Assembly (NCBI GenBank): GCA_958496175.1 | Contig: OY292277.1 | Location: forward strand, 24,074,282 to 24,138,281 | Length of the DNA: 64,000 bases | Direction: 5' to 3' | Source of the DNA: Sisyra terminalis | Lineage: Eukaryota > Arthropoda > Insecta > Neuroptera > Sisyridae | Shown: positions 16,501 to 26,146 of the stretch, piece after piece | Numbering within the stretch: position 1 is the stretch's first letter | Layout: the number at the start of each line of letters is the position of its first letter | Notes under the pieces: generated by a model | What the model was told of the DNA's origin: nothing | The model's input: only the letters and a program-made list of their open reading frames with translations | The model's database searches: none | Made by a program: the position numbers and the translations under genes

Positions 16501-17235
16501 AATAGATTTATAATTTTTATACATAGTAATAATAAGAAATTAAAATTTGAAGTTCTAAGATTTTTTACCCAAATTTGGTTAAGTTGGTAAACATGATTGC
16601 AGTGCTTGAAAAAGAAATGAAAAATTCGTTACATAAAAATAGTTTTTTCAACTTTTTTCGTAATATTAAAATATTATTTTATTATAATAAAGATAGAAAC
16701 AATAGAGCAGTGAACCTATGACCCGTGGATCAGAGAATGTCCCACGCAAGCTTTTCAATGACCCATGATGTCTAGGCAAATATTTGTGTTTGTTATGTTT
16801 GTAGAAAGAGACTTCCATAGCATTTGTATCGTCCTTTCTCTGTTCCTTGCAAGGCGCTAATGGGCGCCATGCACATTAGTGACCCACGAGCTATTACTTA
16901 AAAAAATATGAACAAAATTTGACCCTCGCCTTAAAAAGGTTCTCTTCCCTGTAATAGAAGCAGGGACTTTTACTTTATACTTTGAACGCATAATAAACAA
17001 AATTTGAAGTTAATTATTTGAGTAAAGCTTGAAATATCATGTCAATTACACGAACAAACTAGTTTCAAAGAGTTTTGTTATGACCATAATTGACCAGTTT
17101 GTAGTTAAAATAACAATTTGCTTCCGCAAATTTCAAGAATTTTAAAATTTTCCCTATTGAGTATACACTAACTTGTATTCTTATAAGTTAAAGATGAAAA
17201 ATTCACTATTAGTATATTTTAAAATACTATAACTC
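13580..17235. other. Gene-free stretch between SINE copy 2 and the LTR element
   Basis: AT-rich with many stops in all frames. An 11-base inverted match TACGATGGGAA at 14460 and 15051 is too short to call an element. Single hAT-like ends occur near 16711 and 17238 with no partner. No exon with good splice sites was recognised. Confidence 0.4.
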
Positions 17236-17575
17236 AGCGGTCGAGAAACTTTTTTGCCCATTACCCCAAAATATTACTGCGTAAATCGATATTATTCCCT
17301 CATTTTAAAAAAGAGCCAATCAATTTGTATATTAAAAGCAAACAATATTTTTATTTTTTATTCAGAAAATTATAAAATGTCATACGAAAATAGTTCATTT
17401 TAGTCCATTTGTAATAAACAAACAAAAAAAAGTCTTATATTGGAATAAACAAAATGTAATTGAAAAGTTTCCCCCTTTTGATTTCGGACAAATGTTGCTT
17501 CATAATTGATACACTAACTTCAAAATTGAGGATTTTTGATGTTAGTGATAAATATGAATATACCACATATATATA

Positions 17576-17864
17576 TATAATTTTCTATAATCTTTAATAA
17601 TTAGCCAAATTTGTTTCTCTATAAAATAAAGTTTTTATTAGAATTAAGATTATTAATTACAATAATGAAAAATTACCTATAAAATAAAGAAACGACAATT
17701 AAAGCTAATTATTCGTACAATTCTAATATTTGTAAAACTATGTTATTGCAATTTATAATATTTGTAAAAATTAATTATTTATTTTATGTCAAAATTTTGT
17801 ATGTTATAAATCAAGCGGCTGAGGAAGTACGCGCCAAAATTAAAGGGAATATATTCTCTTTACA
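17576..17864 (-). repeat. 3' LTR of the gypsy-type element
   Basis: Left copy of the direct repeat, downstream of the coding frame in element orientation. Its right edge (17864) is fixed by the polypurine tract. Its left edge blends into an ATATAT flank and is good to a few bases. Confidence 0.85.
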
Positions 17865-20043
17865 TCTCCCCTCCTCGAGATGTAACTCCTGCGATGTTTC
17901 GATCATTTTCATTATTTAACATTGGAATCAATTTTGTTACATGGAATAGATTTGTTTCTTCATTTCTTTTTCCAGTCTTTATTTTATAAATTGAATTTGA
18001 AATTTTTTTGTCTATTGTAAATGGTCCGATTCTTAGTTCTTCTAGCTTCCTTCTATTAAGTTTGTTTCCACTTTCTATGAATACCATATCCCCCACGTTG
18101 AATTCATGGTGTCTTCTATTTCTGTCGAATATATTTTTATTATAGTTATGGGATTTCAATGTTCTCTCTAATGCTATCTTCTTATCTCTTGCCCAGTCTT
18201 CTCCATTCTTCTTTCTTCTCAATTCCTCCGGTATATTACTGGTGTCTGTACCATGTAATAGATATTCTGGTGTAAATCCTGTAATTGTATGTTCTAATGT
18301 ATTATAAGTATTAACACATTCCCTTGCTATCGATGTCCATGCTCTCTTTTTCTTCTTCTTTTGTAATAGTTCGTTATTCATCTGATCCAATTTTATTTCA
18401 TCTATTTTAACCATTCCAACATCATACTTTTCCTTTGCAAACACTGACTTGTTGTTATCCATTAATTTTTCTATCTTAATTCTTTTATCTCTATCTAAAT
18501 GTTCTAGTTTACTATCAAATTCATCTACTTCCACGTGTTCGTTAAAATTAACTGAACAATTTATGGCTTTATTTTTGTTTGTATTTAATATTTTTTTCGG
18601 GTTTTCTATGTCATCTATTTTCTGTGAAACTTCTAAATTTTCATTCATTTTCAACTTGAACACGGGAATTAAATCTAGTCCTATTATAAAATCTTCGAAA
18701 TCATCTCTTTCTACTATGTACACGTCTACTTCTTTTTCTATATTGAATATTTTTACCCTCAATCTTACCAATCCATTCGTATGATTCACACCATTGACAG
18801 ACTTTATGAATATTTTGTTTTTATCCTCACTATTACCTTTTATCTTAATCCACTTCGAATTTATTAAAGATACTTGAGAACCCGGATCATATGTACCCAT
18901 CATCTCTATTTTATTGCCAATTATCATCCTAAGCCTGATCAATGGTGTTACTATTCGTTTTTTTGCTTCTTTATTTAGACTTACTTCTATTACTGCATTG
19001 ATCCCAATAGCTTTAGGTCTCCTCACTAGTTTAAACCAGCACTTCTCTTCTGGGTGATATCTTACACCTTTACCCAAATCTTCACATATCTTGCATGGTT
19101 TTTTTTCTTCAATTTTTACTTTGTATTCGGGTCTACCTTCTCTTTTAGATATTTTTCTTTTATCTGACATTCCATCAAGCTTTTGTAATTCATTGATTAA
19201 GATTTTTGTATTTAGTATTTCATCCCTGTCAATTTTCTCTCTGATAAATTCTGGCAGACCAAATGCAATTCTATCTATCATTGTATCAGCGTCCATATTC
19301 TTATTTATTTCCAATAATAGTCGTTCTTTCGTTATTGCATATTGCACAAGTGAACCCTCTTTATACTTAAAGTAGTGGGCATATGCTCTGCTGCTCCATC
19401 CCTTACTTGAAAAGGTTTCTATTAACACCTGTTTCCATCCATGCCAATCATTTTCATGTTCTCCTTTAATGGCTGTAGAGGTGTACCAGTCTTGGGCAGT
19501 TCTATCTAAAAATGTCCTTAATAGTTCGATTTTGGTTTTATCTTTCTGGATTGAAAATCTTTCACATTCTTTGTCGAATGTGTCTAACCATTGTCTAACA
19601 TTAGATGTTTTATAATTAAATTTTTCTATAATAAATTTATCCGCTACGTGTTTTAAATTTTTTTCCTCTTCTTTTTTTTCGGATTTTTCGACTAATTTTT
19701 CTAATATTCCTGCTAATTCTGATTGTTCCTTTATATCTTGAAAATTTTGCCTTAAATATTTTCCTCCAAAGTGAATATTCCCATCATCGTCCAAATATAT
19801 CTTTTGCAATTCTTTTGTTAGCGTTATCCATATTATTAATTTATCATTTCTTTTTACTAATGAATCTTTGACTTTTTTAAAAACAGCCGTATTCCTTAAC
19901 TCTTTATGGGAATCCGCATAAATGAGTTCGTCCGGTATTGCATATCTATCACCTTGTTCCGTCAAAATTGATGTTATGGCTACCACTGTAGTTTTACTAT
20001 CCTTTGGAGAAGCCACAGCCTTAAACTCAAACTTCAACTTCAT
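17860..20043 (-). CDS. Fused Gag-protease-integrase C-terminus protein (727 aa) of the LTR element
   Basis: The ATG lies 22 bp after the 5' LTR, and the stop TAA (17860-17862) falls in the first bases of the 3' LTR, so the frame runs through the polypurine tract. Residues ~125-300 look like retrotransposon Gag capsid (WLDTFDKECE, RTFLDRTAQDWY, AFGLPEFIREKI). A CCHC-like knuckle follows (CKIC...HPEEKC). A retropepsin-like segment begins TYDPGSQVSLIN with putative active-site D386; DPGS replaces the usual D(T/S)GA. The frame reaches the first part of the polymerase region (FAKEKYDVG) and then passes at a Lys run (562-566) into the end of integrase: ARECVNTYNTLEH, TGFTPEYLLHG and a terminal SH3-like part (FNVGDMVF, IGPFTID, FHVTKLIP). 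About 600 or more residues expected for RT, RNase H and the integrase core are gone, yet the frame is unbroken. Confidence 0.85.
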   Translation of the reverse strand: MKLKFEFKAVASPKDSKTTVVAITSILTEQGDRYAIPDELIYADSHKELRNTAVFKKVKDSLVKRNDKLIIWITLTKELQKIYLDDDGNIHFGGKYLRQNFQDIKEQSELAGILEKLVEKSEKKEEEKNLKHVADKFIIEKFNYKTSNVRQWLDTFDKECERFSIQKDKTKIELLRTFLDRTAQDWYTSTAIKGEHENDWHGWKQVLIETFSSKGWSSRAYAHYFKYKEGSLVQYAITKERLLLEINKNMDADTMIDRIAFGLPEFIREKIDRDEILNTKILINELQKLDGMSDKRKISKREGRPEYKVKIEEKKPCKICEDLGKGVRYHPEEKCWFKLVRRPKAIGINAVIEVSLNKEAKKRIVTPLIRLRMIIGNKIEMMGTYDPGSQVSLINSKWIKIKGNSEDKNKIFIKSVNGVNHTNGLVRLRVKIFNIEKEVDVYIVERDDFEDFIIGLDLIPVFKLKMNENLEVSQKIDDIENPKKILNTNKNKAINCSVNFNEHVEVDEFDSKLEHLDRDKRIKIEKLMDNNKSVFAKEKYDVGMVKIDEIKLDQMNNELLQKKKKKRAWTSIARECVNTYNTLEHTITGFTPEYLLHGTDTSNIPEELRRKKNGEDWARDKKIALERTLKSHNYNKNIFDRNRRHHEFNVGDMVFIESGNKLNRRKLEELRIGPFTIDKKISNSIYKIKTGKRNEETNLFHVTKLIPMLNNENDRNIAGVTSRGGEM
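17865..17876 (-). other. Polypurine tract of the LTR element
   Basis: GAGGAGGGGAGA on the minus strand lies directly against the 3' LTR start TGTAAAG. It would be the plus-strand primer site during reverse transcription. It is also translated as the last codons of the fused frame. Confidence 0.8.
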
Positions 20044-20064
20044 TTTGTACAGAAATTGTCGTTT

Positions 20065-20349
20065 TATAATTTTCTATAATCTTTAATAATTAGCCAAATT
20101 TGTTTCTCTATAAAATAAAGTTTTTATTAGAATTAAGATTATTAATTACAATAATGAAAAATTACCTATAAAATAAAGAAACGACAATTAAAGCTAATTA
20201 TTCGTACAATTCTAATATTTGTAAAACTATGTTATTGCAATTTATAATATTTGTAAAAATTAATTATTTATTTTATGTCAAAATTTTGTATGTTATAAAT
20301 CAAGCGGCTGAGGAAGTACGCGCCAAAATTAAAGGGAATATATTCTCTT

Positions 20350-20353
<4 letters not shown>
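20065..20353 (-). repeat. 5' LTR of the gypsy-type element
   Basis: Right copy of the direct repeat, upstream of the fused frame in element orientation. It contains the same GCGGCTGAGGAAGTACGCGC block and the same TGTAAAG edge as the left copy. It abuts the (TA)n tract. Confidence 0.85.

Positions 20354-20435
<82 letters not shown>
20350..20435. repeat. (TA)n microsatellite at the insertion site
   Basis: About 40 TA units follow the LTR edge. A shorter ATATAT run lies on the other side of the element (17565-17580), so the insertion went into a TA tract. Confidence 0.95.
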
Positions 20436-20439
<4 letters not shown>

Positions 20440-20449
20440 TAAAATATAA

Positions 20450-21130
20450 ATCAGAGCGTCGAGCAGTATTCTAATAGTATCAAGATGCTTTTTCAGATAC
20501 AGTGACTAGTTTGTTGTTATGAAGCCTGTCACCCATCTGACTTGAGATCTTTTGAAATTTAGTATTTCAGCAATTAGATTTTGAAAAGGACTTCACATCA
20601 TTCCTTTGGTGTGTTTTTGCCACTTGGTACTTATTGCTTCACAAGGAACAATAATTAGTTTAAAGCTACTGTTTGATCATTTTTCTTACCACTAATTTTG
20701 TGACTTCAAACACTAGTTCTGGATCAATAAATATTAGCGCTGCCTTTCGACGGGTAAAAGCATCTATCTTTTCGTTCCCCAGAATGCCCTTACAGCCCGG
20801 TATCCAACCCAATAAAGCTTAACTTTTACAATTATAGTTTGGAATTTACCTGTAGCTTTATCAACACTTTTGTCACAATCTGGCTGTTAGAAAATATAAG
20901 GAATTTGCTCTTTTTCAAATTTTTTCGTAAACATTTCCACATACAAGTCAGTATGGCATATATTTCAGCCTAGTATATAGTGATTCCTTTTCCCAAAGAT
21001 ACAGAAATCTGATACCTTTAAGATTTTTCGTATATTCCAGTATCAGATCCATTATTTATCACACAGTCGTCAGTAAACCATACTTGGTCATGGGACAGTA
21101 ATTTTTTTCGTAGTTTTCCCATTTCTCTAG
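20450..21130 (-). pseudogene. Non-LTR retrotransposon RNase H region, decayed
   Basis: In shifting minus-strand frames one reads VWFTDDCVINNGSDTGIYEK (near 21090-21030), then AEIYAILTCMWKCLRKNLKK, SNSQIVTKVLIKL, and in another frame GHSGERK near 20800. Further on come VTGFITTN and KKHL. This is the order seen in RNase H domains of I/Jockey-type elements: VxFTDGS, AExxAI, SDSQA, WVPGHSGxxGNE, then the SRSQLR...LxxHL tail. At least two frameshifts and several stops show it is dead. No ends or poly(A) tail were recognised. Confidence 0.7.
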
Positions 21131-22235
21131 TGATCCATCCGTTGTCAACATGTAAGACTTATTAAACAAGAGTACAAGTATCGCTTGATTAGTTTCTATA
21201 TTTAGAATTGGGCTCAGAATATTTTTTTAATGGGAACATTAAATTATAACTTCTTCTTAAATTATAAATTCAAAAGAAGGAAGGCTCAAAGGTATTTTAA
21301 AAGGCAGCGGCAGAAGGGCTTCTTTGTAAAGACTGGTAAAGTCTTTAAGCTTTACCAAGTTGCCGACTTGCCTGTGCATGACGAATTTTCGGTCAACAAA
21401 CCAAATAACCGAAAGGTACTTTGGATCTCATGACTGCTATATACCAGTGCATAATGCTAGATTAAGCTAATTTGAACAAATATTTGGGGTAAGATTGAAC
21501 CAAAAATAACCAATATAAGGGACACTGTAATTTTCTACTTACGGGTAAAACTGTAAAGCATAAATTGTTTGCAAAAATATCATTATGCTACACCCTTCAT
21601 ATGATTTTAAAATGTGTTATGGATAAAAAGATAGGCATCACATATCTTTTCATTGCTTTGTGGCTTTTATATCTTAATTCAAGACTTCGACTTCCAAATG
21701 AGAAAATCAAGGTGTTTTGTTTTATTTTTCATATTTATAATTCATTTCAGAAAATAATATACTAGAACCGTTAAGCCAATCGAAAACACGACACTAAATG
21801 AAAATACCAGATCCATGAAAATTTTCATCTGGCAAAAATTTCAATAGTACCTATTTTACAATATCAATGTTGTAATTGTAATAACATTCGTTAGGCTCAC
21901 TTGTGTAGTTTGGAGATTTCAATATTTCGATATTCTTAACGAAAATTTTATTTGTTTAAGATTTATTATGATTGATTACAGTTATTTATTTTCCTCAAAA
22001 TTGAAAAATTCTAATCTTTAAAGATAATGTATAAAACTAAGTTTTATTTTACTTTCTCAAAACTCTTAAAGTTGCAATAGTTGCAATAGTTTCTTTTAAT
22101 TTATACATCAATTTAAAAATTAATAAATGATTATTAACAATGCAATTATGTTTCATTTTACAGAGTAAGTTATCAACCACTTATTAAACCACTCAATTAT
22201 TTAATTGCACTATAATTTACTGTCAATAAACTTAC

Positions 22236-22382
22236 ATTTCAACCCTTCACAATTTATGGTTGACCATGATGGATTTTTTATGTAAATTAAAGAAACTTCG
22301 TTAGTAATCATACCATGTGTTAAATGGTATTCATTTCTCACAACCTTGACCGGCAAATGAGCTTTCAGACGAGCTTGCAAAT
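22236..22382 (-). CDS. Candidate exon of an unidentified gene (147 nt)
   Basis: A minus-strand frame bounded by an acceptor (ATTATAATTCTAG, just upstream of 22382) and a GTAAGTTT donor (22235 downward). The exon takes two bases to finish a codon and leaves one base over, so it is a symmetric exon. It encodes a non-repetitive peptide beginning LQARLKAHLPVKVVRNEYHL and ending INCEGLKC. Composition is clearly more protein-like than surrounding frames. I do not recognise the family and found no partner exons between 21.2 and 25 kb. Beyond the donor the frame stays open for only about eight codons before a stop. Confidence 0.35.
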
Positions 22383-22442
22383 CTAGAATTATAATCACTT
22401 GTGTAGTGCACATGCAAAAAGGATACGAGGTCAAGGTGCAAA

Positions 22443-25175
22443 TACAATAACGTAATTACTTAAGACAAAAACTTTCATAAATTTACCAAAGACTGAACAC
22501 CAACATTAAATTCATATTTAATTGATATAAAAAAAAAACTAATATAAAACCTACAAAAGCTGAAAGTAAAATTGCTCATGAAACTTTTTTTTAAGTAAAT
22601 TATGGCTTAAATTACCCACACCTAATTTTTCTTATGGATATTACAAACAGTAGCAATTCTAAGCTTTATTTAATTTTACGGGTTTTTTTTCTATAAATAT
22701 TTTTGCTTATTTAAGAATTTACTTATAAGACTTGTGGTTTTATGGTTTTTCGAAAAGATAAACAATAAAGTATTGAAATATTTTAATGTGATTAATGCTT
22801 TTGAATTGTTGAAAATAATAATATTATGATTAAATAAAATAATAATCAACTAAGATAAATGATACATAGTGCACTTAAACTTACCACAGATGAATGAAAG
22901 TACACTTAAGAAACTAATACGTAACTAATGCATAATCATCTAGCAATTTCGAACATATTACATAACGTATTTGTCATAAACGTGGAACAGGTGGCAAACT
23001 TTATCACATGTTCAACATCAAACATAACAATGTTAGATCTGAAGAAAATTTTCTTCGACTTCACACAAATCAAACCGCACGATTGGAGTCATTGTTTGTT
23101 ATATTGATGTGAGCTTATTGGGTTTTGATAATGGGCAAAATTCCGTACTAGTTTAGTACCTATCCAACCACCACAACCACGACCACGACACAAATGTAGA
23201 ATGCGCACACGCGTTTGGAAAATTTCGCCCTAAATACATTATCTTTTCTATTTCTATTCATAGAACTAAATGAAAAAATAACGGTTTAGCCGCTAAACGA
23301 ACTTTTCATCTTTTTCCCTTGCGGTGCCCACGCATAAGACTTTATCGTAAATAAATGCATAATGAACCCTCCTCAATCACTTCTTCGGTTAAATTGAAAA
23401 TGTGGAATACAATGATAGAGGTAGCAGACACAAATGTGTACAGAATATACATATACACGTGGTTATTGATTTAATTCTGTCAGGCTTGATAGACCCCATC
23501 TGTGTCTACAAATATATTATTTATTTCTTATGGTCCTATTTCATATTTTCATTGCTATAGATCTAGTTTATTTCTAAACTATAGATTACACCAGCATTAA
23601 AAGAGAGCCAAAATAGTATACATTTTCCTTCTTTTTTTTTTGGTATTTAAAATTGTGGGAAAATTGCATTTTTTAAAAATTTTGTTTTATTTCCATTAAA
23701 ATTTATACACAAAAAATGTAAGAAATCATATACGTCTATTATATTTTATTGCTTTGTCTAATTAAAACAGTGGTTCTTAATCCTTTTGAAAAAGACATAA
23801 AAGTTTGAAAGGAAGAAAACTTTGAAAAATCACTAAGTCGATAAAAGTTTGTAAAACAAAAGATTTCCCTTTGACAAAATTATAAAAAAAAACACATGTG
23901 TGCAGTTCACACGCGGTAGAAGTGAAACTTTCAAAAAAGATGAACTTCAAGATATTGAGACGAATGTAAGATTTTATGAGTAGGATAATTGTACGGTTTA
24001 TTTTACGATTTATTAACATATATATTACATAAATTTATTCGGAATCCAAATTTGCATTTTCGATAAATGATACGAGAGCATATGATAATGGAAGTATGAA
24101 TAAATCCAGTAGTGGTAAAGATGCAGGTATCGTTTAATATTTGAAACTATTGTATTTGGATATCGTTGGAATTATATTTTTCTCGATTGCTTGAAAATAC
24201 GTGCAGCACAGTAAAATATTATCATTTGCATTAGAATTTTTAATTATTATCCATAAAAGATCTTCCTGTCCTGGGAGTTGTGGTTTTAAATTTCGTTGGA
24301 ATCACAATCGTTCACAAAAGGAGCACATATTATAACCGAACATATTGTTAAGAAAATTTTAACGAAATTCTTCATGAACAACTTTATTTCGACGAAATTG
24401 TGAGTACCTAAGAAATCAGCTGTACATTCATTTGAGTACCACCTGAAAAACAGTTCGTAATATTATGTGATATCAGAATTAATTTTAAATTAGCTTTTAT
24501 TTTATTGAAATTTCGTGCTTAAAGACGAAATATGCAATTAGAAAATATCTATGTACTTACTAGCTTCATTTTTACTATTTTGCACAGTCGAATCATTATT
24601 AAACGTATATTATTATTCGCATTTAATAATACTTTTCGGCGTGCCCGAAATTCACGAACACGTTCTGTTGAACTTTTTGACGTCTTTATAGCCTTGTTTT
24701 CTTTACATTCTTTTGATAATCCATATTCATTTACGACAAACTTAAAAATTAATTTTATTAAAAAAATGAATTGTTTATGCTCACAATTATAATAAGCAAT
24801 TTAACACGGTTGTTATTGGTCACTATGAAAATCTTTCTCAAGTAGCGTAATACGCAGGCGAGCACAACTATAAGAAATACTAATGTTTCCTACCTCATTC
24901 TCTCTCACGTTAAATCTTATAGATTTATGTATATGTTTCTCTTTTTATTGCTGCTTTCCGTTTCCGTTTCATAAAATTTCAAGTCACAACGATGCTAAAG
25001 AAGTTTTCACTTTAAAAATTAAAAAATCGCAACTAGAAAAATCATTTTTAATGACTGAGTCAAAGTTTATCTTATTTTTCAAGAATTTCTGAACATATAT
25101 CTTAGATCCTTAAAAATGATTTTGACAAAACAGTGAATGTCAACATGTGGTCAGAGCTATAAAAAAAAAGTATTG
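22443..25175. other. Gene-free stretch with a richer patch at 23040-23350
   Basis: No exon was recognised. The patch around 23100-23240 has CCACAACCACGACCACGAC and ACGCGT, is less AT-rich than its surroundings, and could be a promoter or repeat edge. On the minus strand, 24790-24540 contains an ERVREFRARRK-like peptide reminiscent of repeat-borne proteins. A lone hAT-like end, CAGTGGTTCTTAATCC, starts at 23769. Confidence 0.35.
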
Positions 25176-25789
25176 TACACTAAGACCCCGTTTAACGCTG
25201 TTTCAGTTTAGCGCTCTTTTATTTCAACGCGGGGATTCCCCGAAATTGTTCGCAACACTACGGGGATTCCCCGAAATTGTGCTCAGCGCTACATTTTCAA
25301 ATATGTACATAACATATTCAAAACAAGGTAGTTGTGTTTCTTGTTTGGTACAGTGCTATACAGAAATATTTTTATCATTTGAAAGATTTGTTGACAGTAT
25401 TGTAAGTATAAATTTATATAATACTATAACGATTAATACAGTGACAAATATTATGATCTTTAATTTTTATCATGGATGGTAATGAAAAACAAGAAAAGAA
25501 AGTAATCAGAAAAAGCATTTCACTGGAAACTAAAATGCAAGTGATTAGAAAATTAGATTCTGGTGAACGTCAATATCAAAATTTATATTGTTTTTATTTT
25601 TGTAAAAATTAATGTTTGGCTTTATTTTTATTGAGAAAAAACATAACTGTAAAAAATACCTACCAATTTTCTATCCATCTTCCCCTAACCCCATTATGTA
25701 CATGTTAAGATATTCTCGTTTAGTGCTATTTCGTATTACGTTCTACTTTGATGGAACATATCCTACGCGTTAAGCGGGGTCTTACTGTA
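25176..25789 (+). mobile_element. pogo/Tigger-like DNA transposon, internally deleted
   Basis: TA duplications (25176-25177, 25788-25789) flank inverted ends CACTAAGACCCCGTTTAACGC and, on the other strand, CAGTAAGACCCCGCTTAACGC. Such CCCCGCTTAACGC ends belong to Tigger elements. From ATG 25472 a frame starts MDGNEKQEKKVIRKSISLET and runs about 35 codons into a CENP-B-type helix-turn-helix region before it is lost by deletion. An internal direct repeat (GGGGATTCCCCGAAATTGT at 25231 and 25262) lies near the left end. Confidence 0.8.
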
Positions 25790-25812
25790 GTTACTTTGAA
25801 ATATCATAGATA

Positions 25813-26146
25813 CTTTATAGAAGGGGTGGGTAAACTTAATACTGGCATGATCGACAATAATTTTTCTTATTTATGAGCGATGTATTTCGAAAAACGGATT
25901 AAATTAAAATCAAATACGTACTACAGAGAGAATGAGTTGAAGGGAGTATTAGAAACACTATTTGATAAGCAATAATAGCCGTTTTAGAAGAGATACGTCT
26001 TTAATTATATATTTAAGTTTCATAATCTGCTAAATTTTTGATACACATTTTCAATTAAAGGAATTGAAATTTAACTAACAAATTATTTATAATGCCTGTG
26101 ACCGACTATCGACCTGTTCGCGATCGAACGTTTGCCTGCTTTAAAG
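25813..26146. mobile_element. hAT-like MITE
   Basis: The body 25821-26138 starts AAGGGGTGGGTAAAC and ends in the reverse complement of CAGGCAAACGTTCG, resembling hAT ends of the CAGGGGTGGGCAAAC type. The flanks CTTTATAG (25813-25820) and CTTTAAAG (26139-26146) match at seven of eight positions. The ends are diverged, so the call is less firm than for the other copies. Confidence 0.45.

Larger units (their letters stand above)
17576..20353 (-). mobile_element. Ty3/gypsy-type LTR retrotransposon, non-autonomous deletion derivative
   Basis: Two direct repeats of about 289 bp (17576-17864 and 20065-20353) flank a minus-strand interior. I found no base difference between them. Reading the minus strand, the LTR starts TGTAAAGAGAATATATTCCC, and the 3' LTR is preceded by a polypurine tract. 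The element sits in a (TA)n tract, which hides the exact 5' LTR edge and target duplication. The whole interior between the LTRs is one reading frame carrying Gag, protease and the integrase tail. Reverse transcriptase, RNase H and the integrase catalytic core are missing, so it would need enzymes from a complete relative. Identical LTRs point to a very recent insertion. The LTR's far end does not show a standard CA, and no standard tRNA primer site was recognised. Confidence 0.88.

Noticed and set aside
16711..17270. hAT-like starts CAGTGAACC (16711) and CAGCGGTCGAGAAAC (17238)
   Set aside because: No partner end or 8-bp duplication was found for either, so they are not listed as elements.
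20229..20474. Frame of repeated Ile-Tyr codons
   Set aside because: It is the translation of the (TA)n tract and LTR, not a gene.
23769..23800. hAT-like start CAGTGGTTCTTAATCC
   Set aside because: Only one end is present.
24540..24790. Minus-strand peptide with ERVREFRARRK, similar to repeat-borne proteins
   Set aside because: Too short and without element ends or neighbouring domains to assign.
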